Assembly: GCA_039000515.1 (NCBI GenBank)
Contig: JBCFYV010011172.1
Span: forward strand, 71,807,941-71,871,940
Direction of reading: 5' to 3'
Source of the DNA: Timema cristinae
Lineage: Eukaryota; Arthropoda; Insecta; Phasmatodea; Timematidae
DNA: 64,000 nt
Positions 36,708 to 48,979 of this stretch are shown in pieces. A program made the position numbers and the translations under genes. Below the pieces are notes generated by a model. It did no database searches. It worked only from the letters and a program-made list of their open reading frames with translations, and had not been told where the DNA came from. Each line of letters starts with the position of its first letter. Position 1 is the stretch's first letter.

Positions 36708-37195
36708 GTTTAGAACATTTTCAAAATATGGGTATCAGTAAACTATGCTTAAATGTTTGTTCTCCCTGCAAAACAAGAAAGGCTATTATTTATCACGTAA
36801 AACACACCCCATATATCCATTTTGAACAAAACCGTTAGAGCCATTTTCTAAAATATTCGACTCTTCAGTCATCAGTAAAGTACAAAAGCTAGAATTATAA
36901 TCACAATCTCTTCCACGAGGTATGACCATATAACATATACATATCAAGTTTGTTTAGAACATTTTCAAAATATGGGTATCAGTAAACTATGCTTAAATGT
37001 TTGTTCTCCCTGCAAAACAAGAAAGGCTATTATTTATCACGTAAAACACACCCATATATCCATTTTGAACAAAACCGTTAGAGCCATTTTCTAAAATATT
37101 CGACTCTTCAGTCATCAGTAAAGTACAAAAGCTAGAATTATAATCACAATCTCTTCCACGAGGTATGACCATATAACATATACATATCAAGTTTG
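36708..37195. repeat. 244-bp tandem duplication
   Basis: The sequence from 36708 to 36951 is repeated from 36952 to about 37195, starting 'gtttagaacattttcaaaat' and ending 'acatatacatatcaagttt'. The copies are nearly identical; one C is missing from a C-run in the second. The second copy continues into 'gaacgaaatctatcaaaccg', which looks like the end of a dispersed arthropod repeat. Confidence 0.95.
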
Positions 37196-37199
37196 AACG

Positions 37200-37955
37200 A
37201 AATCTATCAAACCGTTTCGGCTCTAGCCCCGGGCACAAACAGGCAAAGAAGGACCATAAAAAATTGTAAATACTGTTTCACTTTTTATTTTGTCCGGGGA
37301 AATATACAACTTCAAGATTCATTATAATCTTGAGCTCAACAACTTTCACAATTATAATTCTTTCTCTGTATTATAAAATAAATGAAGAAAATGTTCACCT
37401 CTCAAACTTGAAGGCAATACAAAGTAAAGAAGTCGTTTAGAAGTGTTTCCGTCCGCTGTTGGAAGGAGAAAGTATGAGAAGTGTTGGTTACATTGGTCCC
37501 TGAAACTGGTCCAGTACGAGGGGATTGAACCCTGGATACACACGTGGAATGATGTAATATCACGTCAATATGAATACAAAGAAAGTCCCAGCCAGTCACG
37601 AGCTATTTTATTTTTCTCGCATAAAACTTTATTCGTGAACATTTTAGACCTCGGGATTATTATGGTTCTCGACGTCCAAAAACTCAAAAAAGTGGGTTAT
37701 ACATTAATTATTCCTTAACTAGGGCTACTGCTTAAACGATTTTATTGATATCGTCCAAATTTAATATTTAGATGCTATGTAATCATACCTCGAGACAAAA
37801 CCATGATTTTAATTCTCGCTTTAATGTTAAGGGTAGTTTATTCATGGCTAATTTTTGGAAATAGTTTTAACAATTTTGTTTAAAATCGATACATAAGGAG
37901 CGTTTCACATGATTAATAACACTGTATACGTGTTTTTTAAAAATAATTATTAATT
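37200..37955. other. Intergenic DNA
   Basis: No gene. Small ORFs on both strands at 37350-37720 lack any recognisable feature. Confidence 0.35.
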
Positions 37956-37959
37956 CAAG

Positions 37960-38240
37960 GGTGACCTGGCGGTCTAGGGGTAAGGTGTCGGACTTCTGTG
38001 CTGGGGTCTGGGGTTCAATCCTCGGTCCCGGCACAGATTTATCTGATTACTAAACCCTACCTTCACCTCTGACAAGACATCTTGTGAATGTGGGGAATTC
38101 CAGGCCTCCACCGTGGTTCGGATCCCACGTAAACTGAAGGTCCTCCATTTAATCTCACTATCACCCTACCATTACACATTAGCATAAGTGCGTACAACCC
38201 GAACGGGTAGTAAGACGCGGTGCTAATAATAATAATAATA
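37960..38240 (+). repeat. SINE family B, well preserved
   Basis: Full-length: head 'gggtgacctggcggtctagg', B box 'gggttcaatcctcggtcc', body 'caggcctccaccgtggttcg', tail 'acccgaacgggtagtaagac' and (TAA)n. Confidence 0.85.
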
Positions 38241-38351
38241 AATTTAAGGGTAGTAAACTGATAACAGATTTTTGAAAATGTTCCAAACTAGTCCTATAAA
38301 ATACTCAAGGTATATGAGAAAGTACGTATGATTGTGATGTATTCTTTACTT

Positions 38352-38530
38352 TGCCACCGCGTCACTTTGAAATTAACTACGCAAATGGTGTAGGGTTAAG
38401 TAAGTCAGACATAGGAAATGCACCCGCATTATTGTACAGTAAGAGTGGAAAATAATTTCGGTATAAACACCCTCGATATATCTGGCTTGGGTTCAAATCC
38501 TATCCTCCTCTTCACCGAAAAACCTAAACT
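38352..38530 (-). repeat. Degenerate SINE family A, reverse
   Basis: Tail ('gccaccgcgtcac'), body ('ggaaatgcacccgcattatt') and B-box remnants in reverse order. Confidence 0.4.
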
Positions 38531-38534
38531 AGAC

Positions 38535-38690
38535 GAGCCCGACGTTTAGTCCGGAGGACGGTAAGATTGGGGTGCGGACTCCGATCGGGTGTATTGAGGG
38601 TTTGTTTTCCTTAATTACTTCTCACTTTATTTCCATGACCAATGCGACTACATATCCTCTAAAATGCTACCTTACCTACTCAATTTACAC
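38535..38690 (+). repeat. Degenerate SINE family A, forward
   Basis: B-box and body remnants ('ggactccgatcgggtgtatt', 'tatcctctaaaatgctacct'). It lies head-to-head with the previous copy. Confidence 0.35.
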
Positions 38691-39319
38691 AGACACAGAC
38701 ACAGACAAAGGCATGCTCCGATGCTTCCAGAAGGGGAGCACGAGAGCAAGTTCCAACACGTACCGACCAATTGGTCACACCGTGTGGTTTGCAAAAATTA
38801 AGAACGGGTTGTCGCGTTTCGCGAAGTTCTGAAACAAAGAAACAGAGATTACAAAATATTAGTAATATTGGGGTAAGAAAGGGGGGTAAGAAATTGAGAA
38901 ACCGACTAAGGGTTTTTTTTTTTTAGAGTTACGTGCGGAGACACTACTCTATGGGGGGCTGGGTGAGAGCCTCCCAAACCACTGTTGACACATCTCGCTT
39001 ATCCGAGCAGGGCTTTGGGACGTCGATGGCACCCACCAGGGTCGATGACGTAGTTCCCAAGCCCCTCAATTTGTGTTGTCAAGTACGTATAGTTATGCAA
39101 AACGTGCGGCAAAAATAAATAGATCAAACCGCCGATGTAATGCACTGGCACTATTCACCTTCTTCATCCCGTTCGTTCTCGTTGTCAAACTTGGGTTGGT
39201 GTTTAGTTATCTGGTTCTGACACTGGAGTAGGATAATTCAAAATAAATACCAAACGAGAAAGTTTCTGCCATTCTTAAGGCTCGTTTACACAGAGTAAGT
39301 AGGGAGAGAATTTGAGTAA

Positions 39320-39770
39320 GCAAGTAGCTTGACTAGCCACTTGACTGGCGTCAGCACTGGCAACTAGCTTAACTAGCCACTTTACTGGCGTCAGCACTGG
39401 CAAGTAGCTTGACTAGCCACTTTACTGGCGTCAGCACTGGCAAGTAGCTTGACTAGCCACTTTACTGGCGTCAGCACTGGCAAGTAGCTTGACTAGCCAC
39501 TTTACTGGCGTCAGCACTGGCAAGTAGCTTGACTAGCCACTTTACTGGCGTCAGCACTGGCAAGTAGCTTGACTAGCCACTTTACTGGCGTCAGCACTGG
39601 CAAGTAGCTTGACTAGCCACTTTACTGGAATCAGCACTGGCAAGTAGCTTGACTAGCCACTTTACTGGCGTCAGCACTGGCAAGTAGCTTGACTAGCCAC
39701 TTTACTGGCATCAGCACTGGCAAGTAGCTTGACTAGCCACTTTACTGACATCAGCAATGTCAAGTAGCCG
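39320..39770. repeat. 40-bp minisatellite, about 11 copies
   Basis: The unit starts 'caagtagcttgactagccac' and continues 'tttactggcgtcagcactgg'. Internal copies are almost identical and the outer copies are more diverged, as expected for unequal exchange. Confidence 0.95.
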
Positions 39771-40227
39771 CTTACATATGATTAAGTCAGTTGTCTTGTA
39801 GAGAGCGAGCAGGATGAATCTGTTTGTGCTCTACCTTCGTCGTCGAGATGTGAAAAAATGTGTCGAACGCTTCGTGCAAGTTTTAGTTTCTTAATTAAGT
39901 GAAACAATTCAAGAAGAAATGACCAGAAAGAAACGAAAATAGGCACGAGGGTAGATAAGTATAAGGTACACTCATGGGGCATCTGCTACCCTATTGATTA
40001 TAGTCTCCGCTTCTGACCACCTCATATTAAAGTAGCCCCACAACAAAAGAACACCAAAAACGGACACTGCATATAAACCGCGTGCATCCTTTCCAACACT
40101 CTGTGCTCGACTATACACTTGCCTCTTGCCTGTACCTGTTCACATTAGTTGAGTGGGGAGTACAGGTGCACGGCCGAGTTAAACATTTGATGGTGGGAGG
40201 AGAGTGGGCGAATGAATGGATCGCCTG

Positions 40228-40360
40228 CCTATCCACTCGACTCTCCCATTTACTCGCCAGTCTATCCACTCGACTCTCTCATTTACTCGCCAGTCTATCC
40301 ACTCGACTCTCCCATTTACTCGCCAGTCTATCCACTCGACTCTCCCATTTACTCGCCAAA
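40228..40360. repeat. 33-bp minisatellite, about 4 copies
   Basis: The unit is 'tatccactcgactctcccat' then 'ttactcgccagtc'. Because 33 is a multiple of three, all frames stay open and give an 11-residue repeat (LSTRLSHLLAS); this is not evidence for a gene. Confidence 0.9.
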
Positions 40361-40469
40361 ATACTCACCTCAACACTAGCTCAGCCATCTACACAGGGCA
40401 GGTAGCTTGCTTTTCCCTACTTGATCCAGTTACTCTACCGACTACTCGACAATGTAAACCGGCCTTTAG

Positions 40470-42825
40470 ACTATACTTATAGGCCAGTTTGAGCCAGGTC
40501 TGGTGTGTTGTATGCTTGTTATTATAATCTGTGGGTAACAGGTGTGATTCCCTGACAAATAGATTACTCATTCAGAGCCACATGCACCCGTTTGAGCCTT
40601 TATCGTATTTTTCTAAAATAACCTAATTACATAAAAACTGCTTTTGTAAAAAAACATACAGATAAAAGTCAATTTTTTAAAGATATATATTTTTGTATGG
40701 CATATTTGACCATGAGAAATGCAGTATTTAGTTCGGTCGCCGTGAATGTACACTTTTGTCGGAACAGAGCGTTGTCAAGGGTATATACCTCGGAGGTTAT
40801 CTACACGTCGTACCCGCAATTAAACTACGTGATGATAGTGATTATGAAGTTGTGGAGCCAATGGACCTTTTAAAGCTAACTTACTCCTAACTATAATTAA
40901 CCAGACCATGGTGACAATAGGAGCAGTTCCCTTTCGGGAAAAATACCTAGGGTACTTCCAGGAATTGAACCTGGGACCTGGGCATTGACCACTAGAACAA
41001 GGGGTGGTCACTTTTATTGTATTACCACATTACTTACAAACTGACACAGTAACCCCAACTCCCAAAGACCCGTCATACATAAGCACTTAATGTCTGAAAG
41101 TCTGTTCTCGATAAACTTAAAATAAATGAGAATAATAACAGCTTTTATTGAACTTATTAAAGTTTTTTTATTTTGGTTAGTTAGATCGGACCAATAATAT
41201 ACTTAATAATACTACAGTATTATTATAGTATTTTACCAATTTTGGGGCTCGCATCTTTTTTGAGCTGTTAAATTAGGGCTACAGCTTGTGTGAACATACA
41301 CTAATTGTGATTTTTAATAAATTTTCTTGATTCTAAAGAACGTTTTTGGGAAACCCCATACAACACCCTCCTAGTTTTCCTTCAAAGTTCTTGTAACTGG
41401 GGGACTAGCGAACGCTGCCGTAATAACTTTCTAAAATCTACTTACGCGATCGATTGTTTGGTAGGTAAGATCATTGTAATGTTATCGGAGCCGAGGAGGC
41501 ATACTCAGTTCTTTCTCAAAAAGTGAGCGAGCCGGAGATCGGCCCCTTGACTTCGTTTGGTGGCGGTGGCTCTCTCTGTAATTAGCGGCCCGAGGCCTAT
41601 TACCTATCACTTCCCAGCAAGAAAGTCGTAGCAGAATGGTTTCACTGACAGATCACATATTAGACTGCGTCGTCGTTGCTTGGAATTAATCACTAAAGGT
41701 TCGTCGTCCACACTGAACAAGTATTGCCCGCAATGTTTTTAGCTCCGAAACAAATGCCCACCAATAAAAACTCTGGGCAACTGCATTTGTGTTTTCTCGA
41801 AACACAAAACAATTTTCTCTGCATTTGAATGTTATCCTGAATAGTCCCCACACTTTAAAAATATGTTGCTTCATTAACTCCGTCGTAGGTCTTTCGGCTT
41901 CCCCTCAATTCGTATTGCTGCAGGGGGAACAATAAAAATTGAATACCCAACAGACTATACTTAATCATCTTTGGTGAAATCCACTGCGTTTATAGTCCTC
42001 GAGTTTTCTGTGCTCACAACACAACTGATTATTTTCTAATCATCATTATTATCTCTGAATCTTTTTCTCAACTTCCGATGGACAAACACCGTAAACTTTT
42101 TTAATACGTTCATATTCTTTGACTTTCTTGTTTCTTCTCTTATAATTGATGCACTACACGTCCTATATGTATGGCGTGCTTTGCAAATCCTCTATCAAGG
42201 CCAATGTTTTTTTTTAATTTACCACATGGCCATAGCCAGAGAAACACAGGAATTGAAAAACAAAAGCAAGAATTCCGTCTCAGATTGATGATCAGAACAT
42301 GCTTATTTCTACTCGCCACGGCCGTCCACACTGGCCTGATTGGGAGCAAATGTTTGTCGGTTTTCCATCCTTGACAAAATACAAATTCACGCTGTCATCT
42401 GCCCGAAAACAACTACAAATGTTTTTCTATATAGACTAGGCTTTACCCGCATCGTTGGACACACCGGCTTAAAGGCGTCAGATTAAATAAACTGTTAACA
42501 ATTCTTGTGTTAAACGCTAACATTCCCTTATCGTGCTGTGGTGCTGCCACTGTACAACGTTTGATTGCTGCACTGTCGTGGACACTTGCTTACCATGGGT
42601 AGCTCAATCGAATGTCCTGAATTGTATTTCCGAATGCTGATGTCTGAACCCACGTGGGGAAACTAACCTTCCAGGGGAAATGTGGAGTAAGATAATGCAC
42701 TTGTCATTCTGTGAGCAATAGAATTCAAGGTCAGCTGCGGTTCTGGAACACCTTGAGATACCTCCTCGTCGTTCTCGCGCCCTTTCACCCGCTACGCTCT
42801 ACCGGCGTCGAGAGCCAGGATATTA
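40470..42825. other. Intergenic DNA with a tRNA-like relic
   Basis: At about 40950-41010 the minus strand has a B-box-like 'ggttcaattcctgg' and an A-box-like region, probably a SINE head of another family. No protein gene is supported. Confidence 0.35.
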
Positions 42826-42829
42826 TATT

Positions 42830-43075
42830 ATTGGACCACACTTAGAACTAACACTCGGGACCACTCTTCGAACTAACTTGCCTAGGACTACACTAACAGA
42901 GCGAATTAACTGGTCTTGGACTACACGTATACAAAACTAACCTCCTTGGCACCGTACTTAAGAGCAAACTAACGTGCCTTAGATCACACTTCACACTTAG
43001 AAATAACTAACTTGCCTGATATTACTTAGAGAAAACTTGTTTAGGACTAAACTAAAAATACCATTTAATCACTTG
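42830..43075. repeat. Degenerate tandem repeat, about 45 bp
   Basis: Loose copies combine 'aactaac' and 'ttgcctaggactacact' variants at roughly 45-bp intervals. Divergence is high, so the array is old. Confidence 0.5.
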
Positions 43076-43079
43076 TATT

Positions 43080-44250
43080 GTGTCTCACCTACTTTGTATC
43101 ACACTATTTCAGACCCCTCCGGCTTCAAACAAAAGTTTCAGTGATCATATCCACGTCTGAGGTTAAATATTAGTGAATTTTACCCCTCTAATGATGCTTG
43201 TGTGTAGCTCAATGATTATTATTATTAAATCCAACACGGCCTAGTGCTGCGTTCTCACACCTCGTGCCACCAGTTTGCCGACCTGACCTCCGCTCTCGTA
43301 TTCTGCTCGTGAATGGCACCTCACATCATTCATAATAATCGTGCTCATTTGTTTTGTTACCAGTGCTGTGGCCTTCAAATGCTAACAACGGCTACGTGAG
43401 TCTTTTTTGTTTGTTGTTGCTGCTATCAGACACCTTAGCTTTGTCTATCTGCCTGTCTTCTGATCCAAGAGTCCCGGGGCTGGCTGAGATGGTTAAGCGT
43501 GAGCGGGATTTTTGCTCTTGAAGTGAAAGGTTGAGGTTCGGACTACAATAAGTATCATTTTTTCCGCAATATGGTTTTCCAGGCTTTCTTCAAGCAAACG
43601 TGGTTATTTCTTCTTGGTTACCCTATTTCATACCGAATATCTTGGATTTTTGTTCTTAAACGTACTACTAGCAAATATAGTGAGTTCCTTGTTCCGGGTT
43701 CGGCTCACGGAAATACCGAAAATGTATGTGTTAACTTGGTTTTTGTTCTTTTACTCCAAGGGTGTGATTAAAAAGGGTGACTCTGGTTCTTGTGTTTGTT
43801 TCATAGTTAAGTAAGAATTCGTCTTGAATAAACTTAACAGGCAATACATGTGTTAGCAAAATAGCTAAGTGTTTCTTGTTGTGGTTGAATGTGATGTTCT
43901 TTAGATGCTGACACCCATCTCCTTAGCTCTGCCTTGGGTTTGTCTTGGTATTAACAACCGGTTAGACCTATAATGTTATGTACAAACCTAGCGCCTTTGG
44001 CAAAATACCACTCTGTGATCAGGTTTTGCGAAATCTTTGGAGCAATAGTTCACTTCTTTTGACAGGCTGGAGTTCTGCTCCGCCGATTGTAAGTAACGAC
44101 TATCCTGTAGCTACTGAAAAAAAACTTAATTATCACAGGTCAGTTTTAGCTGGAATACGCCCTGAAGAGACTCCGAGCACATCGTCCATTTTGGCTGTTT
44201 TCGACTGCACTCGAGCTTTAGGTGAGACACTCACCATTCACTGTCAAATA
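43080..44250. other. Intergenic DNA with a tRNA-like relic
   Basis: At about 43480-43545 'gctggctgagatggttaagc' followed by 'ttgaggttcggactac' resembles a decayed tRNA-derived head on the plus strand. No gene. Confidence 0.35.
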
Positions 44251-44253
44251 TTA

Positions 44254-45295
44254 TGCCCCATACACACGAGTGTTTTCGTACTTAATCCAGTAGAGCAGTT
44301 TAAACTGAAACTATGTTGGCAACTATCACAAAAAGACAAACAGCAAAGTAGCTACTAGGAAATAAACTGTGTAAATTCATATGGTCATTGTTTTTATGTA
44401 TTTTTTTACCGCGTCTTAGTACGCGTTTAGGCTAAAACACACATTGATTACACTAAAGGAGCAGGAATGAGGTAGATATACGTTTAGAAGAAATATACCC
44501 GCATTTGCCTAGAGGGAGAGTGTAAAACCATCGAGGAAAAACTAACCTCAGTACACCCGGCCTTCATTCGAGCTCTGATCTCTCCGTCACCGGCAGTCCA
44601 CCATTGCAGATGTCTTGGTTTAGGGACGACAGTAACATTTCTTTTGAAAAATGGTTGGCAATTTTACAAATTTAAAGTGCAATGTGTGTTATGGAACAAT
44701 GTGTTTTTTTAATGTTTTTTATATATCTTAATAAAATGAAGAGTTTGTTTGTCTTTCATGACTCATGATCGTTGCGTGATATCTATCGCAGGTAGAGGGC
44801 AGCAATTTAAATGTTAGTAGCCTGTATGCACGAACATGTGCACCTTGAAACAAACATTTTAAAATTAGGATTTGATTGTTTTAAATCAATTAAAAACTGA
44901 GTTGAAATAAATAAAATTATATTTTTCTTGTCTGTTTGAAGCAAAGAAAAGCATTACCAGGGATAACCAAGCAATGGCTACTTCTATTACTTTTCTATAA
45001 ACCACGTTCCTCAAAACTCTTTTCTTGACAAATATATATTTTTATTGAAAGCCAGGGAAATTGCTACTAAGGTAAGACTACTTTCAATCGCTCTTTTATG
45101 TGCATGTCATTATTTTACTTAAACATCACTGATAACGATTAACTGAGCTACTTTCAAACTACTTACAAGTTTTTATGATATAGTTGCTTGTTTTGATAAT
45201 ACTAACTATATTTGGTTGTAAACGCGGTTCAAGTTGACTTGTACTGAATTCAATACGGATTTTTATACGGAGACATTGCCCGTGTGTACGGGACA
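44254..45295. mobile_element. Harbinger-like TIR element with a nested SINE
   Basis: The left end TGCCCCATACACACG and the right end CGTGTGTACGGGACA are inverted repeats, each flanked by TTA (44251-44253 and 45296-45298). A related left end occurs at 18183. A reverse SINE is inserted inside, so this element is older than that SINE. No transposase ORF is seen. Confidence 0.6.
44405..44625 (-). repeat. SINE family A, reverse, nested in a TIR element
   Basis: Tail 'accgcgtcttagtacgcgtt', body 'atacccgcatttgcctagag', head side 'cattcgagctctgatctctc' read in reverse. Confidence 0.65.
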
Positions 45296-45419
45296 TTATA
45301 TTAAGATTTCATAAAGGAGGAATACACTTGCGTTATAAACAAAATATTGTGACTGGACCTAGATCGCTACACTTAGCACTAGTCTTTATAAAGCTTCAGG
45401 GCGTTTTTTAATTATATTT

Positions 45420-45605
45420 TCATGCCCCACGTTTTACTACTCGTCTGGGCTATCCACACATTTACACTTATGGAGTAGGGATGATGAAGGGAAATTCAAA
45501 GGAAATGCGTCCACATTTGCGTGCAGGGAAGTAAAATCAAATTTGGAAGAATTCACTCTCTGTACACCTTGTCGATATTCGAACCTTGTACCCATCGGTA
45601 CGGTC
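45420..45605 (-). repeat. SINE family A, reverse, degenerate
   Basis: It shows 'gccccacgttttactactcg', 'ggaaatgcgtccacatttgc' and 'gatattcgaaccttg' in the order expected for a reverse copy. Confidence 0.5.
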
Positions 45606-45609
45606 CACG

Positions 45610-46220
45610 AATACTTAATTCATTCATTTTCCTAGAGTTAAAAGTTGGGCCCACTGTCTGCTAAACTTTGTCTCCTTTACCACGCGTTTGGATTCTGTGC
45701 CATAGAAATGGCTTCGATTCCCGGCTTGGACTAAAATGTTTAACTGACTAATTTTTGTTGGGGGGGTGGGGGGGTACTGGATGCTGTGTCGGTCATAGTA
45801 GTAGACTAGTCTGTAAGTTGTGCATTTATATAATCATTTATTAGGTTAAAGGCCCCATATTATATAACACACACATACACACACACCAATGCAACCACGT
45901 CGTGCCGTAGTCTTGTCAAACCTTCCGTGAAGACTAGTTACAGCTCAACCGTTTGTTCCGAGCTAATTGCCCCCCTCCCCCGGGCTAATCTTGCCAGAAC
46001 ACTGATGCACTTTGCAACTGTTGCCATGTCCCGCAACAGCCCGCGCTAACGGGTCGTCATCCTATCACATCGCAGGACGTGCACGAAACTTGAGGAAGAA
46101 CCACTGCAAGTTCTCTGCATGCTTGGGTTTTGAATATATTGGATTTTTTTTAACAGCAAAAGTGGCTTATCAAAGAATCAAAAGTTTACTAAAAAACCGT
46201 AGGCGTCAATTTAGTATAGT
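45610..46220. other. Intergenic DNA
   Basis: A G-run lies near 45759-45775 and a (CA)n stretch near 45868-45886. No gene. Confidence 0.35.
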
Positions 46221-46224
46221 CTAG

Positions 46225-46400
46225 GTTGTCAGTGAAGAGAATGTCGGTGTTAGAATCCCGGTTGGGTATACTATTAGTACATTAATGTGGCTTATCTTAA
46301 CCTTTACCACGTAAATGCCGGTACACTTCCTCATAAATGCTGCCTTCCTCATCCCTACATCATTAGAAATATGTGGTATACAGTTTATTGGTAGACGTGG
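46225..46400 (+). repeat. Degenerate SINE family A
   Basis: It has the B-box region 'tgttagaatcccggttgggt', 'cacgtaaatgccggtacact' and 'ctgccttcctcatccctac'. Confidence 0.4.
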
Positions 46401-46535
46401 ACTTGCATCGGGGGTAAGTGGACTAAATGTTTACCTTATTTAGTTTGCTGATGAAGGGAAGACTGGGGCTCGAATCCCGGATGGGTGTATTGAGGTGGTT
46501 TTTTCTAAAAAAATTGACTCACTCTCCCATTCATC
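46400..46535 (+). repeat. Partial SINE family A
   Basis: The B box 'gggctcgaatcccgg' and the following 'gggtgtattgaggtggtttt' are clear; the tail is missing. It follows directly after another partial copy. Confidence 0.45.
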
Positions 46536-46539
46536 ATCA

Positions 46540-48435
46540 TTTTTTAAAGGCCAGGTCTTATCTCTCACACCATATCTATCGGTACTGTGCGATCCTCTTC
46601 TTAGCACTAGATAATATAATATGGAATGCATCCCATCTTACTGATCGTGTTTTATAAGTAGGGCATCCTTTGTCCTACCCTCATTTCTTATTCTTTAACA
46701 TTCTGCCTTCAAAAATGATTTGGATAAAGTTGTCATGTATCAATATGTGACCAAGGAGCTTGTTTTCCTCTTTCCAATCGTTTTCAATAATCTCCTTTTC
46801 TCGTTTATTTATTTTATAATGTGTTCACCATCACTACTCTTCCTGTCTGTACGGCTTGTTCTTGTAAGCCTTCTCTAAAACCACATTTCTGTGGCTTTGT
46901 AACGATTGTATTTCCACATTCTTTTGACCAATTAATAGAGACAGTCAGATCTAATCCAACTTATTAATATTCCCAATTTATTTAATTTACATTATATTTC
47001 GCAGTAAATATCCACGTAATGCAACATTCTTCTGTCGCTCTCACTCTCTCTCTCTCATCGGCCACCCAGACAAGGACAAAGGGGGAAAGACGACGGATGA
47101 TTGCATCCCATTATTCGAACATTCTAGAAGCAAAGTCTTGGTAAACAACCCTGTTGGAAAACGAAGATGAGGACACTCGCGTGATAGTCACCGAACAGTT
47201 AGGACCTGCATTCGTCGAGAGAGAAAAAAACCTTTTTTTTTTATTAATCCTCAAATCGGTCTCAGGACCGTAGTTTTTCCGAGTCGGTCACAAGATTGAC
47301 TCAATCTTGATCCAATCACATTTTAATTATCCCAGTTCCCAAAGAAGAAATAGCAGCGGGTAGCATGTTCACCCTATTCATTACAGTAATGGCGCCGAAT
47401 AAACAATTAATTAAATTAACATAAGTGATTTCAACTATAACCTGACAATAAATCACATCATTATAATCGGTATAACATCAAAACTCATGAATAGTGAACA
47501 AGAACAATAAGCCGGTACCCACACCGTGAATAATAATATTACAAAAGTGTTTCCCTCCGCGGGGCGTGAACAGCAAACCGTGATACTACTAAGATAGCAA
47601 CGTGAAAAATAATTAATAACATAACTTCAAGTCTTGTTTTCTACGGTTTCCCCAAGGTCCAGGTTTCGCATCCATATGTCAGCAGCACACCCAAAAAAGT
47701 GTTTTAGTCAATTTATTTCTAGTCTCAACTGATGTGTCTATTTAATAATAGGTTATTGCCCCTATTTTGAAAGGTTTGCTTTGCCATCTTTATCTGTTTT
47801 TGTACCTCGGTAAGGCGTCAATCACACTACCCGTATAGCACAATACCCTCTCTTGTTCTTATCTTGTTCAGCCTCTTCCCGTATAAGCCTTCATTACATT
47901 TTTATTTTTGTCTACTATCATTAATTTTGTCTTCCCTTTTCTGACAATATAGCCTACATTTATCAACAAGGATTTTCATGTCTTGTGACGATCAAAATCC
48001 TCCGAATGGTTTGCATGTCACTGAAAAACGCTGTTTTTTTTTAACTTAAAATATTTTATGTGGGAACATATATAATTTTCTATTCGTAAGGTTAAAATTT
48101 TATTGAAATAGATTTAATTTAATTGATAACATTTATCAATACATAATAAAAACTTAATAGTATCTCCCAAGAATGAAACATAATTATAGTAGCCATTGAA
48201 ATAGTATTTTTAGGCACTTCCAAAGATTGTAACAAAGTCACATTTTACTTCAAAATTGTGTTTTATATTTTGTTGAATTATAAACTTCTTGAAATAATTA
48301 AGTTTTTGTTTTAAATTAATTTAATAAACACTAATATGAAAATAATAGGTAAATGAAACTGCATGTTTTGGTCGCCAGGCCAGGAAAATATTATATTTAG
48401 GTTCGCGTTCAAAAAAGTATGGTAAATACTGGAGT
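46540..48435. other. AT-rich intergenic DNA
   Basis: A (CT)n run lies near 47040-47057. A heat-shock-element-like motif (GAAcaTTCtaGAA) is at 47117-47129, but no heat-shock gene is present. Nothing else is recognised. Confidence 0.35.
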
Positions 48436-48439
48436 AAAG

Positions 48440-48610
48440 CGTCACTCTAACAAGTGGCTAAATTGCCAATGACAAGGAGATCGGGGTTCTAATTCCTGTT
48501 GGGTGTACTTAGGGTGGATTTCCTTAAACGATTTTCTCACTCTCCTTCCACGCAAACCTTCCTCATCCCCATCTCATTAATGTAATTAGTACATAAGTGT
48601 ATAAAAGGTA
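48440..48610 (+). repeat. SINE family A, forward
   Basis: Order of blocks: 'gccaatgacaaggagatcgg', 'gttgggtgtacttagggtgg', 'ctccttccacgcaaacctt', 'taatgtaattagtacataag'. Confidence 0.5.
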
Positions 48611-48734
48611 GAAAGACACACTAGAAATAAAAGGAAACACACTAGTGATAGATTGCATCTAGAAAACTAGCTCTCGTGCACTCGACCGAGATTCTAACCT
48701 CGATCTTCCTATCTCCGACAATCCGTTCAAATTT

Positions 48735-48975
48735 TTAGGTGCTTCACGTTTTACTACCCTTTCGGGCTATCTGTATAACTAAAATAATAGAGTTTGGATG
48801 AGGTACATATAATTTTTTAGGGAGAGTACCTGCATTTGCGTAGAAGGAGGCTGGCAAACCATCTGGGAAAAATACCTCAGAACAACTATTTGGGATTTGA
48901 ATCCAGACCTACCCTGTCACTTCCGAATCAGGCAAGACAAGACTGACACCATTATCTTCGTGACCACCGGTGTGC
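48735..48975 (-). repeat. SINE family A, reverse
   Basis: Tail 'cacgttttactacccttt', body 'tacctgcatttgcgtagaag', B-box region 'gggatttgaatccagacc' read in reverse. A head-side fragment of another reverse copy lies at about 48665-48725. Confidence 0.55.
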
Positions 48976-48979
48976 ATCT

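Larger units (their letters stand above)
39278..40465. mobile_element. Harbinger-like non-autonomous element carrying two minisatellites
   Basis: The left end AGGCTCGTTTACAC and the right end GTAAACCGGCCT are imperfect inverted repeats. Both are directly flanked by TTA (39275-39277 and 40466-40468), the TWA-type duplication of PIF/Harbinger elements. Inside, next to the left end, is a 40-bp minisatellite (39320-39770) and toward the right end a 33-bp one (about 40228-40360). The 1,188-bp element has no transposase. Confidence 0.65.

Noticed and set aside
38926..39082. Possible exon after a long T-run ('ttttag') with a 'caa|gtacgta' donor
   Set aside because: The frame is open for about 50 codons and GC-rich, but the ORF has no ATG, the peptide looks like nothing known, and the acceptor is only a homopolymer T-run. 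Too weak to list as a gene.
40082..40405. 107-codon ORF with four LSTRLSHLLAS repeats
   Set aside because: The repeat is the 33-bp minisatellite inside a TIR element; being a multiple of three keeps the frame open.
43978..44358. 126-codon ORF
   Set aside because: It crosses the left end of a TIR element and has no domain or composition bias suggesting a gene.
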